Source: Polaribacter sp. BM10 (GTDB taxonomy: Bacteria > Bacteroidota > Bacteroidia > Flavobacteriales > Flavobacteriaceae). Taken from it: DNA of 64,000 bases. The position numbers were made by a program, and so were the translations under genes. Location of the stretch: the NCBI RefSeq assembly GCF_002005425.1, contig NZ_CP019704.1:124001-188000 (forward strand). Reading direction: 5' to 3'. The notes under the pieces were generated by a model. That model was not told where the DNA came from. It ran no database searches and saw only the letters and a program-made list of their open reading frames with translations. This document shows, piece after piece, positions 9,146 to 17,578 of this stretch; positions within the stretch are counted from its first letter, which is position 1, and each line of letters begins with the position of its first letter.

Positions 9146-9697
9146 ATGAAGAAAGCGTTATTATTTTTAGCATTATTTACAGCCTATTTTTCTTTTGCAC
9201 AACAAGAGAGAGAATTTCCTAAATACAATGCAAAAAATTCTGCAAATATATTTTACTATAATTTTGCTGAAGTTCCTCCAAAAATAAAAGTGAAAGATGA
9301 TGAAACTAAGAATAAAACAATAAAAGTTCTTAGACAGTATAACGATAAAATAAAAAAAATATCTTTTTTAAATTCTGCAAAGCTTCAACAATTAGAACTT
9401 ACTATAAATTCTCTTGGTAAACAATTGTATTCTAACAGAGATTTGGCAGAAAAAGTTGGTAAACAAGTTAGAGAAACCATAAGACCAATAAGAGATAGTA
9501 TAGATGTGCATGAAAAAGTGTTAAACGATGCGTTAAAAAGTTTTTTAAATAAAAAACAATTTAAAAAATGGACTAAATACCAAAAGGCACAAAAAAGAGA
9601 ATTACTTCCAAAAGCACCAAAAAACCAAAATAATAATGGTTCGCAAGGTATGATGGGCAGAAGAAATGGTCCAGGAATGGGAGGCAGAAGATATTAA
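9146..9697 (+). CDS. Secreted protein with charged helices and Gly/Met/Arg tail
   Basis: A 183-residue protein with a signal peptide (KKALLFLALFTAYFSFAQ, cleavage likely after residue 18). The middle, about residues 50-150, is rich in Lys, Glu and Leu and should form long helices. The end is a low-complexity Gly-Met-Arg tail (GMMGRRNGPGMGGRRY). The layout resembles small periplasmic helical proteins of the Spy/CpxP kind, which have similar helical hairpins, but the LTxxQ motif is not clear, so this is only a resemblance. It follows fadH by 34 bases and may have its own promoter. Function unknown. Confidence 0.7.
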   Translation: MKKALLFLALFTAYFSFAQQEREFPKYNAKNSANIFYYNFAEVPPKIKVKDDETKNKTIKVLRQYNDKIKKISFLNSAKLQQLELTINSLGKQLYSNRDLAEKVGKQVRETIRPIRDSIDVHEKVLNDALKSFLNKKQFKKWTKYQKAQKRELLPKAPKNQNNNGSQGMMGRRNGPGMGGRRY

Positions 9698-9800
9698 TTA
9701 CTTCTATTGATACAATTTATCTTAATTTATACATTTTTAACAAGTTTTAGAAACGAAATAAATTAACGATATTTGCGCCATAAATAACGATTTACAAATT

Positions 9801-9983
9801 ATGGGAATGAATAAGAATACAGTGCTTGCGTGGGCAACATTTATAATGATACTTGTAGGTTTGGGTTTAATTGCTTTAGGTGCTTTTAGATATGATGATG
9901 TTGCAGGTTATGGTTTTGCCTCTGTAGGTGTAGGTTTTTTTGCGATTGCTTGGGTTTTTAATGCCCTAAAAGGAAGAGTATAG
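9801..9983 (+). CDS. CAL67264 family small membrane protein
   Basis: A 60-residue protein with two hydrophobic helices, about residues 9-27 and 36-54, joined by GAFRYDDVAGYGF and ending NALKGRV. I recognise it as the small flavobacterial membrane family named CAL67264, of unknown function. It lies 62 bases before the ettA start, an arrangement I remember from other Flavobacteriaceae. The ATG at 9801 is used; another at 9807 would remove two residues. Confidence 0.8.
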   Translation: MGMNKNTVLAWATFIMILVGLGLIALGAFRYDDVAGYGFASVGVGFFAIAWVFNALKGRV

Positions 9984-10045
9984 TTTTTAAGTCTACTAAG
10001 TTTAGTAGCAAATTTTTCAAAAATAAATTTTATAAAATAATAAAA

Positions 10046-11737
10046 ATGAGCGACGATAAGAAAGTTATCTTTTCGATGAATAAGGTTTCTAAAACCTATC
10101 AATCTACAGGAAAGCAAGTTTTAAAAGATATATATTTAAGTTTTTTCTACGGAGCCAAAATTGGTATTCTTGGTTTAAACGGCTCTGGTAAATCTACTTT
10201 GTTAAAAATTATTGCAGGTGTAGAAAAAAACTTTCAAGGTGATGTTACTTTTTCGCCAGGTTATAAAGTAGGCTATTTAGAGCAAGAACCACAATTAGAT
10301 CCAGAAAAAACTGTTTTAGAAGTTGTAAAAGAAGGTGTTGCAGAAACAGTTGCAATTTTAGATGAGTATAACAAAATTAACGACATGTTTGGCTTAGAAG
10401 AAGTATATTCTGATGCCGATAAGATGGAAAAGTTAATGGCGCAACAAGCCGAGTTACAAGATAAAATTGATGCAGCCAATGCTTGGGAATTAGATACCAA
10501 GTTAGAAATTGCTATGGATGCATTAAGAACGCCAGATTCTGATAAGAAAATAAGTGTACTTTCTGGTGGAGAAAAAAGAAGAGTTGCTTTATGTAGACTT
10601 TTATTACAAGAACCAGAAATTTTATTGTTAGATGAGCCAACAAACCATTTAGATGCAGAATCTGTACATTGGTTAGAGCATCATTTAGCACAATATAAAG
10701 GAACCGTAATTGCTGTAACACACGATAGATATTTCTTAGATAATGTTGCCGGGTGGATTTTAGAATTGGATAGAGGAGAAGGAATTCCTTGGAAAGGAAA
10801 TTACTCTTCTTGGTTAGATCAAAAGTCTAATAGAATGGCACAAGAAAGCAAAACAGCTTCTAAACGTCAAAAAACATTAGAACGAGAGTTAGAATGGGTA
10901 AAACAAGGCGCTAAAGGTAGACAAACAAAGCAAAAAGCGCGTTTAAAAAATTATGACAAGTTAATGAGTCAAGACCAAAAACAGGTAGACGAAAAACTTG
11001 AGATCTTTATACCAAACGGACCAAGATTAGGTACCAATGTTATTGAAGCTACTGGAGTTTCTAAAGCTTTTGATGATAAAATTTTATATGAAAACCTAGA
11101 ATTTAACCTTCCGCAAGCAGGTATTGTTGGTATTATTGGGCCAAACGGTGCTGGTAAAACAACTATCTTTAAAATGATTATGGGAGAAGAAAACCCAGAT
11201 AACGGTAGTTTTAAAGTAGGTGAAACAGCTAAAATTGCATATGTAGATCAAGCACATTCAGATATAAATCCTGATAAAACAATTTGGGAAAATTTTTCTG
11301 ATGGACAAGATTTAGTTATGATGGGTGGTAAGCAAGTGAATTCTCGTGCTTATTTAAGTCGTTTTAATTTCTCTGGAAGCGAGCAAAACAAAAAAGTTTC
11401 TACACTATCTGGTGGAGAAAGAAACAGATTGCATTTGGCCATGACACTTAAAGAAGAAGGAAATGTTTTACTTTTAGATGAACCAACAAACGACTTAGAT
11501 GTAAATACTTTAAGAGCTTTAGAAGAAGGTTTAGAAAACTTTGCTGGTTGTGCGGTTGTAATTAGCCACGATAGATGGTTTTTAGATAGAATTTGTACAC
11601 ATATTTTAGCTTTTGAAGGTAACAGTGAAGTGTATTTCTTTGAAGGTTCTTTCTCTGATTACGAAGAGAATAAGAAAAAGCGTTTAGGTGGAGATTTAAT
11701 GCCAAAACGTATTAAATACAAAAAGTTAATACGATAA
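10046..11737 (+). CDS. ettA: Energy-dependent translational throttle protein EttA (ABC-F ATPase)
   Basis: A 563-residue ABC-F protein with two ATP-binding domains and no membrane segments. The first domain has Walker A GLNGSGKST (about 48-56), signature LSGGEKRRV and Walker B LLLDEPTNHLD; the second has GPNGAGKTT, LSGGERNRL and LLLDEPTNDLD. The start resembles E. coli EttA, with LSFFYGAKIGILGLNGSGKSTLL. The linker between the domains is the charged P-site tRNA interaction motif. EttA binds the ribosomal E site and gates the first elongation step according to ATP/ADP level. A small lipoprotein gene starts six bases after the stop. Confidence 0.93.
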   Translation: MSDDKKVIFSMNKVSKTYQSTGKQVLKDIYLSFFYGAKIGILGLNGSGKSTLLKIIAGVEKNFQGDVTFSPGYKVGYLEQEPQLDPEKTVLEVVKEGVAETVAILDEYNKINDMFGLEEVYSDADKMEKLMAQQAELQDKIDAANAWELDTKLEIAMDALRTPDSDKKISVLSGGEKRRVALCRLLLQEPEILLLDEPTNHLDAESVHWLEHHLAQYKGTVIAVTHDRYFLDNVAGWILELDRGEGIPWKGNYSSWLDQKSNRMAQESKTASKRQKTLERELEWVKQGAKGRQTKQKARLKNYDKLMSQDQKQVDEKLEIFIPNGPRLGTNVIEATGVSKAFDDKILYENLEFNLPQAGIVGIIGPNGAGKTTIFKMIMGEENPDNGSFKVGETAKIAYVDQAHSDINPDKTIWENFSDGQDLVMMGGKQVNSRAYLSRFNFSGSEQNKKVSTLSGGERNRLHLAMTLKEEGNVLLLDEPTNDLDVNTLRALEEGLENFAGCAVVISHDRWFLDRICTHILAFEGNSEVYFFEGSFSDYEENKKKRLGGDLMPKRIKYKKLIR

Positions 11738-11743
11738 TAAGTT

Positions 11744-11920
11744 ATGAAAAAATATATCTTTAAAATAACTGTTTTATTGTTATTGGTATCTTTTTACTCT
11801 TGTGAAGAAGAAAATGATTGTGAGACTCGAGAAAGATGTTATAGTGATGGTAACGGAGGGCAAACTTGTATAGATGAGCCTGTACCAGGTACTTGTTTTG
11901 ATAGTGGTTTTGGTTTTTAG
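11744..11920 (+). CDS. Small cysteine-rich lipoprotein (58 residues)
   Basis: An ATG six bases after ettA opens a 58-residue frame. It begins MKKYIFKITVLLLLVSFYSC, a lipoprotein signal with the acylated cysteine at residue 20, followed by an acidic tether (EEEND) and a short domain with four more cysteines (26, 32, 42 and 51) spaced so that two disulfides could form. The stop is followed by a strong terminator. It is probably translated with ettA or from its own start. I recognise no family; small Cys-rich flavobacterial lipoproteins of unknown function are common. Confidence 0.7.
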   Translation: MKKYIFKITVLLLLVSFYSCEEENDCETRERCYSDGNGGQTCIDEPVPGTCFDSGFGF

Positions 11921-11960
11921 AAACAAAATCTCAACATCACAAATAATATAAATATAATTA

Positions 11961-11998
11961 AAAAGTCCCATTTTTTTTTAGTAAAAAATGGGACTTTT
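11961..11998. terminator. Rho-independent terminator after ettA and the small lipoprotein gene
   Basis: AAAAGTCCCATTTTTT and AAAAAATGGGACTTTT form a near-perfect 16-base stem around a short loop, with A/T runs on both sides. Confidence 0.85.
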
Positions 11999-12091
11999 AA
12001 CTTCTACTTCTCCTATCACAATTCATCAATCATTAAGCATTTTTGAAATCATAAATTGATTTTATAAATGTAAAATAATCTCTGTTTTTGT

Positions 12092-12113
12092 AAACAGGTA
12101 TAAACACCTGTTT
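12092..12113. terminator. Hairpin adjoining the stop of the basic secreted protein
   Basis: AAACAGGT (12092-12099) and ACCTGTTT (12106-12113) pair around a six-base loop and abut the stop codon of the minus-strand gene. The U run is better on the plus strand, so as a terminator for the minus gene it is weak. Confidence 0.4.
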
Positions 12114-13025
12114 TTAATTATTTCTTCTTCTAGAAGTTACTTTATTTTCCTTTTTATTTTTAGTTGTTCTTTTTCTTACAACTGGTTTTTTAGTTTCGAC
12201 TTTTCTTCTTGTATCAACTGTATTATTTTTTCTAGTTGTTATAGAATTGTTTCTATTAGATTTTGTATTTCTAGTTGTTCTAGTATTTTCATTTCTATTG
12301 GTATTGCTATTTCTAGAAGTGTTATTGTTTCTAGTAGTATTTGCCTTTCTATAAGTTATATGACGTCTATTGGTATTTGTCGCTTTTTTAGTAACAGGTT
12401 TTCTACGTCTTATAATATTGTTTCTTTTTCCTTTACTATTTTTGTTAGATCTATAGTAATAATATCTGCTATCTTCTCTAAACTTTGTAAAGTTTCTTCT
12501 AAAGTCTCTCTTAAAGAAATAAGCATCATTATAATTATAAATGCTTCCTATATTTAGATTTATTCGAACTCCGTTGTCAAAATAATAGTTGTCTTTTACA
12601 TTACCGTAAAAAATTGGTTCTCCGAATCTATTATATTTTACAGTAAGGTTACCAACATTGGTAAGTCTGTTTCTATAATACCTCATAAAGACATTACCAA
12701 CTCTAGATACGTTTCCTCTATAATCATAATTAATAAAAACATTACCTACGCGTCTAATTCGTCCTCTAAAATCTCTTTTAATAGTTACGCCTGTAGTTCT
12801 TGTTCTAACGCCATTATAATCGTAATATGTGTTGTTATAATTTGTATCAAAATCGAAATCTCCGTTTGTAAAAATAAAAAAATCAATTCCTCTTTCTGTA
12901 AAGTTTACAGCTTCATTATAAGAGTAATTAACCCTAATGTTGTTTGGTAAATAGTTGCCGTTTTTGGCTTCAACAGTAGAAACCATCATGAACAATCCTA
13001 ATAAAATAAGTACACCTTTTTTCAT
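12114..13025 (-). CDS. Secreted protein with VGNV repeats and a basic Asn/Thr/Arg tail
   Basis: A 303-residue protein with a signal peptide (cleavage likely after VEA, residue 20). The mature N-terminal half is rich in Tyr, Asn, Phe and Asp and contains three degenerate repeats of about 15-16 residues centred on RVGNVFINYDYRG, RVGNVFMRYYRN and NVGNLTVKYNRFG. From about residue 195 it is low complexity, made of Asn, Thr, Arg and Lys, and strongly basic. I recognise no named family. The repeats could form a small beta structure, and the tail could bind nucleic acid or acidic polysaccharide outside the cell; both are guesses. Codon use is like that of its neighbours. Confidence 0.7.
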   Translation of the reverse strand: MKKGVLILLGLFMMVSTVEAKNGNYLPNNIRVNYSYNEAVNFTERGIDFFIFTNGDFDFDTNYNNTYYDYNGVRTRTTGVTIKRDFRGRIRRVGNVFINYDYRGNVSRVGNVFMRYYRNRLTNVGNLTVKYNRFGEPIFYGNVKDNYYFDNGVRINLNIGSIYNYNDAYFFKRDFRRNFTKFREDSRYYYYRSNKNSKGKRNNIIRRRKPVTKKATNTNRRHITYRKANTTRNNNTSRNSNTNRNENTRTTRNTKSNRNNSITTRKNNTVDTRRKVETKKPVVRKRTTKNKKENKVTSRRRNN

Positions 13026-13197
13026 AATATATGGTTTTAAGGGTTTTGTCTACTCTAATTGCTTTTCGACATCCGCATTTGGTTTAACTATTTTCAAAGA
13101 GCGTGCCAAAAAATTATAGATATGATTGTAAAATGGTTGTTTTGTATAAAATAATTTACCTAATACGTTGTTTTTTAGTTTATTATGAATTTTAAAA

Positions 13198-13238
13198 AGT
13201 CGTAAATATCTTGTAAATTAGAAAAACTTTTTACGACT
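13198..13238. promoter_or_regulatory. Inverted repeat upstream of the DinB-like gene
   Basis: AGTCGTAAA (13198-13206) and TTTACGACT (13230-13238) are perfect inverted copies 23 bases apart, ending 17 bases before the ATG at 13256. Either an operator pair or a 5' leader hairpin is possible. The rest of the 230-base gap to the divergent gene shows no RNA gene or open frame. Confidence 0.4.
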
Positions 13239-13255
13239 GATAACAAAAAAAATTT

Positions 13256-13738
13256 ATGATTGAAGCCATCGAGCAGAATTTACAAAGAGGAGTACAATTA
13301 TTAAAAAATATTTCTGATGATCAATACAGAAATAAATCCGTAGGACCGTATCACTCAAGTATTGGTTGTCATATGAGACATATTTTAGACGTTTACTCTT
13401 GTATTTTTAATGGCTTAGAAGATGGTTATATAGACCTTTCTGTAAGAGAAAGAAATGAGTGTGCAGAGAATGAAACTAGCGTTGGACTAGAGTATTTTAA
13501 TACTGTTATAAAAAGATTGAATGAGATTTCTACGGAAGATTTTAATAAAAGCGTTAAAATTTGTGATAATGTAGGTTTAGGAAATGAAACTGCTAATTAT
13601 ACAGTTGCAGCTGCTTTAATGCAAGCACAAAGTCATACCACACACCATTATGCAAGTATAGGTTATCTTATTTATCAATTAGGTATCGAATTGCCTGTTG
13701 CAGATTTTGGTTTTAATCCAAGTACAGTAAAGCGTTAA
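13256..13738 (+). CDS. DinB superfamily protein
   Basis: A 160-residue all-helical protein. His residues sit at the DinB metal positions: one in helix 2 (IGCHMRHILDVY) and a pair in the C-terminal helix (QSHTTHHYASIGYL). DinB/YfiT proteins are four-helix bundles that bind a divalent metal and include bacillithiol- or mycothiol-dependent transferases, but most members have no known reaction. The gene stands alone, with an inverted repeat just upstream. Downstream, a possible promoter for the serine hydrolase operon overlaps its stop codon. Function not assignable beyond the family. Confidence 0.75.
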   Translation: MIEAIEQNLQRGVQLLKNISDDQYRNKSVGPYHSSIGCHMRHILDVYSCIFNGLEDGYIDLSVRERNECAENETSVGLEYFNTVIKRLNEISTEDFNKSVKICDNVGLGNETANYTVAAALMQAQSHTTHHYASIGYLIYQLGIELPVADFGFNPSTVKR

Positions 13739-13743
13739 TTTTG
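13736..13743 (+). promoter_or_regulatory. Possible -7 box for the serine hydrolase-nucleotide transporter operon
   Basis: TAATTTTG matches TAnnTTTG and overlaps the stop codon of the DinB-like gene. It would give a leader of about 83 bases before 13831. Confidence 0.3.
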
Positions 13744-13830
13744 TATTTTTAGATAACATTAACATCTATAGCTTGTAAGATGGTATATATGTTGTATTAT
13801 ATAGATAGTTATTAATAAAATAATTAAAAT

Positions 13831-14736
13831 ATGTATTTACAGAAAATTAAGAATCATTTATTAACACTTACAATATTATTATCTACTATTGTTTACGGAC
13901 AAAGCTTACCGATAAGCCATGTTTCAGAGATCGATCCTATTGCTCAAATAGAAGATCCGCAGTTAAAAACAATTTTGGTTAATGAGATTAATTCCAATAA
14001 AAAATGGAAACGATTAATTGCAGGTAAACAAATGTCTATTGGTATTGTAGATTTGAGTGATGCAACAAATTATAGATATGCTGGTATGAATGATAATTTT
14101 ATGATGTATGCGGCAAGTTTACCTAAAATAGCCATTCTTTTGGCGGCTATGGATGCTATTGAAAATAAAGAATTAGAGTATACTGATGAAATTAAAAAAG
14201 ATTTACGATTAATGATTAGTAAATCGAATAATCAGGCTTCTACAAGAATGATTGATAGACTTGGTTATAAAAAAATTGAACAGGTATTAAGAGCTCCTAA
14301 AAATAAATTATACGATGAAAAAGTTGGTGGAGGTTTATGGGTAGGAAAAAGATATGCAGCTTCTGGTAAAAGAAATCCAGATCCTTTAAAAGGTTTAAGT
14401 CATGCAGCAACTACAAGGCAAGTTTGTAGCTTTTATTATCAATTGGCTTTAGGCAATTTAATTAGTACAGAACGTTCTACAGAAATGTTAGAAATTATGA
14501 AAGACCCAAAGTTGCATCATAAATTTGTAAACACTTTAGATAAAATTGCACCAAAAGCAACTATTTATAGAAAATCGGGTTCTTGGAGAAATTACCATTC
14601 TGATTCTGCCTTAGTTTGGGGTCCAGAAAGAAAATATATTATCGTTGCCTTAATTGATAACGATTATGGTGAACAAATAATTAGAAATTTAGTGAGGCCA
14701 TTAGAAAAAGTATTAAAAAAAACACGTTCTTTATAG
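13831..14736 (+). CDS. Class A beta-lactamase-like serine hydrolase (first copy)
   Basis: A 301-residue protein with an N-terminal signal sequence (LLTLTILLSTIVYGQ, cleavage near residue 23). The serine-hydrolase motifs are in order: Ser96-x-x-Lys99 in AASLPKIAIL, Ser132-Asn-Asn in ISKSNNQAST, and Lys248-Ser-Gly in IYRKSGSW. This is the class A beta-lactamase/transpeptidase fold. True class A enzymes have SDN in the second motif; SNN and the lack of a recognisable omega-loop glutamate argue against classical beta-lactamase activity. A periplasmic peptidase or esterase is more likely. It precedes the nucleotide transporter by 22 bases, apparently in one operon. A related hydrolase is encoded convergently at 17575. 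Confidence 0.85.
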   Translation: MYLQKIKNHLLTLTILLSTIVYGQSLPISHVSEIDPIAQIEDPQLKTILVNEINSNKKWKRLIAGKQMSIGIVDLSDATNYRYAGMNDNFMMYAASLPKIAILLAAMDAIENKELEYTDEIKKDLRLMISKSNNQASTRMIDRLGYKKIEQVLRAPKNKLYDEKVGGGLWVGKRYAASGKRNPDPLKGLSHAATTRQVCSFYYQLALGNLISTERSTEMLEIMKDPKLHHKFVNTLDKIAPKATIYRKSGSWRNYHSDSALVWGPERKYIIVALIDNDYGEQIIRNLVRPLEKVLKKTRSL

Positions 14737-14758
14737 TCTATTAAAAGGCAATTAAATC

Positions 14759-17578
14759 GTGAAAAAAATTATATCAAAAACATTTGGATTAAGAGATGAC
14801 GAAATAAGCATCTCTTTTTTTATGTTCTTATATATTTTTATAATAATAACTACTTTATTAATAGTTAAACCAACAGTAAATGCACTTTTTGTTTCTAAAT
14901 TAGGTGCAGATAGTTTGCCTTTAGGATATCTTTTAGTGGCAAGTGTGGCAGTTTTAACTTCCTATTTTTACAACAGGGCCATTAGATATTTTTCTTTGGT
15001 AAAAGTAACCGTAATCTCATTAATAATATTTAGTATTGCCTTTATAGCTTTAGGTTTAATAATTAAGTTTGCAGTTATTAGCAATTGGTTACTGTACTTT
15101 TATTATACATTTATTTCTTTGTTTGCTGTAGTTGCTACTTCTCAGTTTTGGTTATTTGCAAACATGGTTTTTAATGCAAGAGAAGCAAAAAGAAACTTTG
15201 GATTTATAGGAGCGGGTGCAATTTCTGGAGGTATATTCGGCGGATATTTAACAAGTATTATTGCAACTAGTTTTGGTAATGAAGTCGCAATTTTTATGGC
15301 AGCTGCTTTAATTTTATTGTGTATTCCTATTTTAAAGAAAGTTTACAATTTAAAAATTAAGTTTCTAAATACGTTTAAAAGAAAACAAGTAATTGCAGAT
15401 CAAGAAAACTTAGAAAGTTCTTCTTTAAAGTTAATTAAAAATTCAAAGCACTTAACATATATTGCTTTAATTACAGGAATTGGAGTAGTAGTAGCAAAAT
15501 TAGTAGATTTTCAATTTAGTGATTTTGCTCAAAAAGCATTACCAGATTCTGATGATTTGGCTGCATTTTTTGGTTTTTGGTTTTCAACATTTAATGTAAT
15601 TGCATTGGTAATTCAGTTATTTTTAACCAATAAAGTCTTAACAAGATTGGGGGTTTCTACAACCTTGTTAATTTTACCATTAACTATTGCATTTGGTAGT
15701 TTATTGTTTTTAACCTTTCCAGAATTATGGGTTTTAATCATCATAAAAGGTATTGATGGTAGCGCTAAACAATCTGTTAATAAAGCTGCAGTAGAATTGT
15801 CCATTATGCCAATTCCTATTCAAATTAAAAATCAGGCAAAGTCTTATATAGATGTTGTAATCGATAGTATAGCAACTGGTTTTGCTGGGTTTTTATTAAT
15901 TTTTCTAATTAAAAGATTAAACTTAGATACAACATACATTACTGTAATTATTCTCTTTTTTACGTTTGTGTGGATCTTGTTTATCTACAAGCTAAGAGAA
16001 GCTTACTTTACATCTTTTAAAGAGAATATTCAGAAAACGCTTACATTAGAAAATGTAAAAAGTAAAAAGCGCACAAATACAATTGCCGATTTTAAGCAAA
16101 TTCTTTCTAGCGGAAATGAAGAAGCTATTTTAAGTGCTTTAAATCGATTAAAAGATTATAAGCAAACCAATTTTAATCAGGCAATAATTAGGCTTTTAGA
16201 ACATCCTTCAAATAAAATAAAGACAAAAGCAATAGAATATTTATATGCTTTTGATAGTGTTAATATTCTAGATAAAGTAGAAGTTCTTGTTTATGAAAAA
16301 GATGATTTATTGGTGTACATTGCTTTGGATTATATTTTAGCTCATTCGCCAATTTCTGATACATCATTTTTTAATAAATATTTAAATCATTCTAATGAGT
16401 ATATCGCAAACGGAGCATTACATTCTTTAGCTAAACAAAGCTATAACAATGCAAAACTAGGTTTAAAATACAATGTTTTAGGTAGGTTAGATGAAAAAGT
16501 AGTTGCTTTAAATAATGGTAATTTATCTGATAGACAAGAAGTTTTAGCTGGTTTATTAATGAGCATTGCGTATGCAAGAATGACGAGTAATTATCACTTA
16601 ATTAGCAAGCACTTAAAAAACAGTAATCCTTATATTGCTAAGTTTGCAACTATTTCTGCAGGTATAACTTCGGATGAAATTTTTATTGACGATTTATTAA
16701 ATCTATTACTAAAAAAGAAATATCGTAAAAGGGCTGTAAAAGCGCTTAAAAATTACGGACCTAAAATTATCGATTACCTTTTTAAACTCGATAAAAAAGG
16801 AATTTTAAAACCCTCTATAAAAAAACATTTACCTAGAATTGTAGAGTCTTTTAAAAATGAAAAATCTGTAAAAATCTTATTGCGTTTACTAAGAAGCCGA
16901 AATGCAGTGACAAGATTATATGCCTCTAATTCTTTGGTTAAAGTTTTAAAGAAAAATAAAAACTTATCTGTAAGCAACCGTGTTGTTAAAAATCAAATTT
17001 TAAGAGAAAGTAATTACTATAAAAATACATTAGAAATTATTACTTCGATAGAAAATTTAATAAACTTAGAAAGTTCTTTATCCGAAGAAAGAATAACAGA
17101 ATTAAATGTAGTTAGAAATAATTTAATTTCAGAATTAGAAATACTATTAGATAACAACTTAAAAGCAATATTTAACCTTCTAAGTTTGATGTATAATGAC
17201 GAAGATATAAAGATGACTTATGTCGGAATTCAGAGTGAAATAAAAGAAGCCAAAATTAATTCGTTAGAGTTTTTAGACAATATTTTACAAAGTAAAATTA
17301 AAACGATGGTCTTGCCAATTATAGAGTATTATGTAGTTGATGATGCTAATTATAAAGCTACTATTATAAATTTAAACCCAATAAAAGAAAGAAAAGCTCT
17401 TAGAAGGATTATTAGAATGGGTAATTTTAAATTAAAAATTCTTGTTATTAAATATGTTCAAATATCTAACAACAAGAACTTAATTTCTGTTTTGCTTCCC
17501 TTAAAACAATTTAAAAATGTAGATGTTAAAGCTTTAGCAACTAAAACATATCATCTTTTTATCTCAAATAACAATTAA
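14759..17578 (+). CDS. Npt1/Npt2-type nucleotide transporter fused to HEAT repeats
   Basis: A 939-residue protein starting at GTG. Residues about 17-415 form roughly twelve membrane helices with signatures I know from bacterial Npt1/Npt2 (ATP/ADP translocase-related) proteins: VKPTVNALFVSKLGADSLP near residue 40, and SQFWLFANMVFNAREAKRN followed by FGFIGAGAISGGIFGGYLT. The remaining ~500 residues are soluble and made of helical pairs with HEAT character, for example AILSALNRLKDYK, KTKAIEYLYAF and NAVTRLYASNSLVKVL. Relatives exchange ATP and ADP across membranes of intracellular bacteria; the substrate in free-living Bacteroidota is unknown. It is in an operon with a secreted serine hydrolase and overlaps the convergent hydrolase gene by four bases. 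Confidence 0.8.
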   Translation: MKKIISKTFGLRDDEISISFFMFLYIFIIITTLLIVKPTVNALFVSKLGADSLPLGYLLVASVAVLTSYFYNRAIRYFSLVKVTVISLIIFSIAFIALGLIIKFAVISNWLLYFYYTFISLFAVVATSQFWLFANMVFNAREAKRNFGFIGAGAISGGIFGGYLTSIIATSFGNEVAIFMAAALILLCIPILKKVYNLKIKFLNTFKRKQVIADQENLESSSLKLIKNSKHLTYIALITGIGVVVAKLVDFQFSDFAQKALPDSDDLAAFFGFWFSTFNVIALVIQLFLTNKVLTRLGVSTTLLILPLTIAFGSLLFLTFPELWVLIIIKGIDGSAKQSVNKAAVELSIMPIPIQIKNQAKSYIDVVIDSIATGFAGFLLIFLIKRLNLDTTYITVIILFFTFVWILFIYKLREAYFTSFKENIQKTLTLENVKSKKRTNTIADFKQILSSGNEEAILSALNRLKDYKQTNFNQAIIRLLEHPSNKIKTKAIEYLYAFDSVNILDKVEVLVYEKDDLLVYIALDYILAHSPISDTSFFNKYLNHSNEYIANGALHSLAKQSYNNAKLGLKYNVLGRLDEKVVALNNGNLSDRQEVLAGLLMSIAYARMTSNYHLISKHLKNSNPYIAKFATISAGITSDEIFIDDLLNLLLKKKYRKRAVKALKNYGPKIIDYLFKLDKKGILKPSIKKHLPRIVESFKNEKSVKILLRLLRSRNAVTRLYASNSLVKVLKKNKNLSVSNRVVKNQILRESNYYKNTLEIITSIENLINLESSLSEERITELNVVRNNLISELEILLDNNLKAIFNLLSLMYNDEDIKMTYVGIQSEIKEAKINSLEFLDNILQSKIKTMVLPIIEYYVVDDANYKATIINLNPIKERKALRRIIRMGNFKLKILVIKYVQISNNKNLISVLLPLKQFKNVDVKALATKTYHLFISNNN

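Noticed and set aside
9908..10117. A minus-strand frame of 69 codons over the CAL67264 and ettA start region.
   Set aside because: It is a shadow of two recognised plus-strand genes, with no support from protein pattern or operon context.
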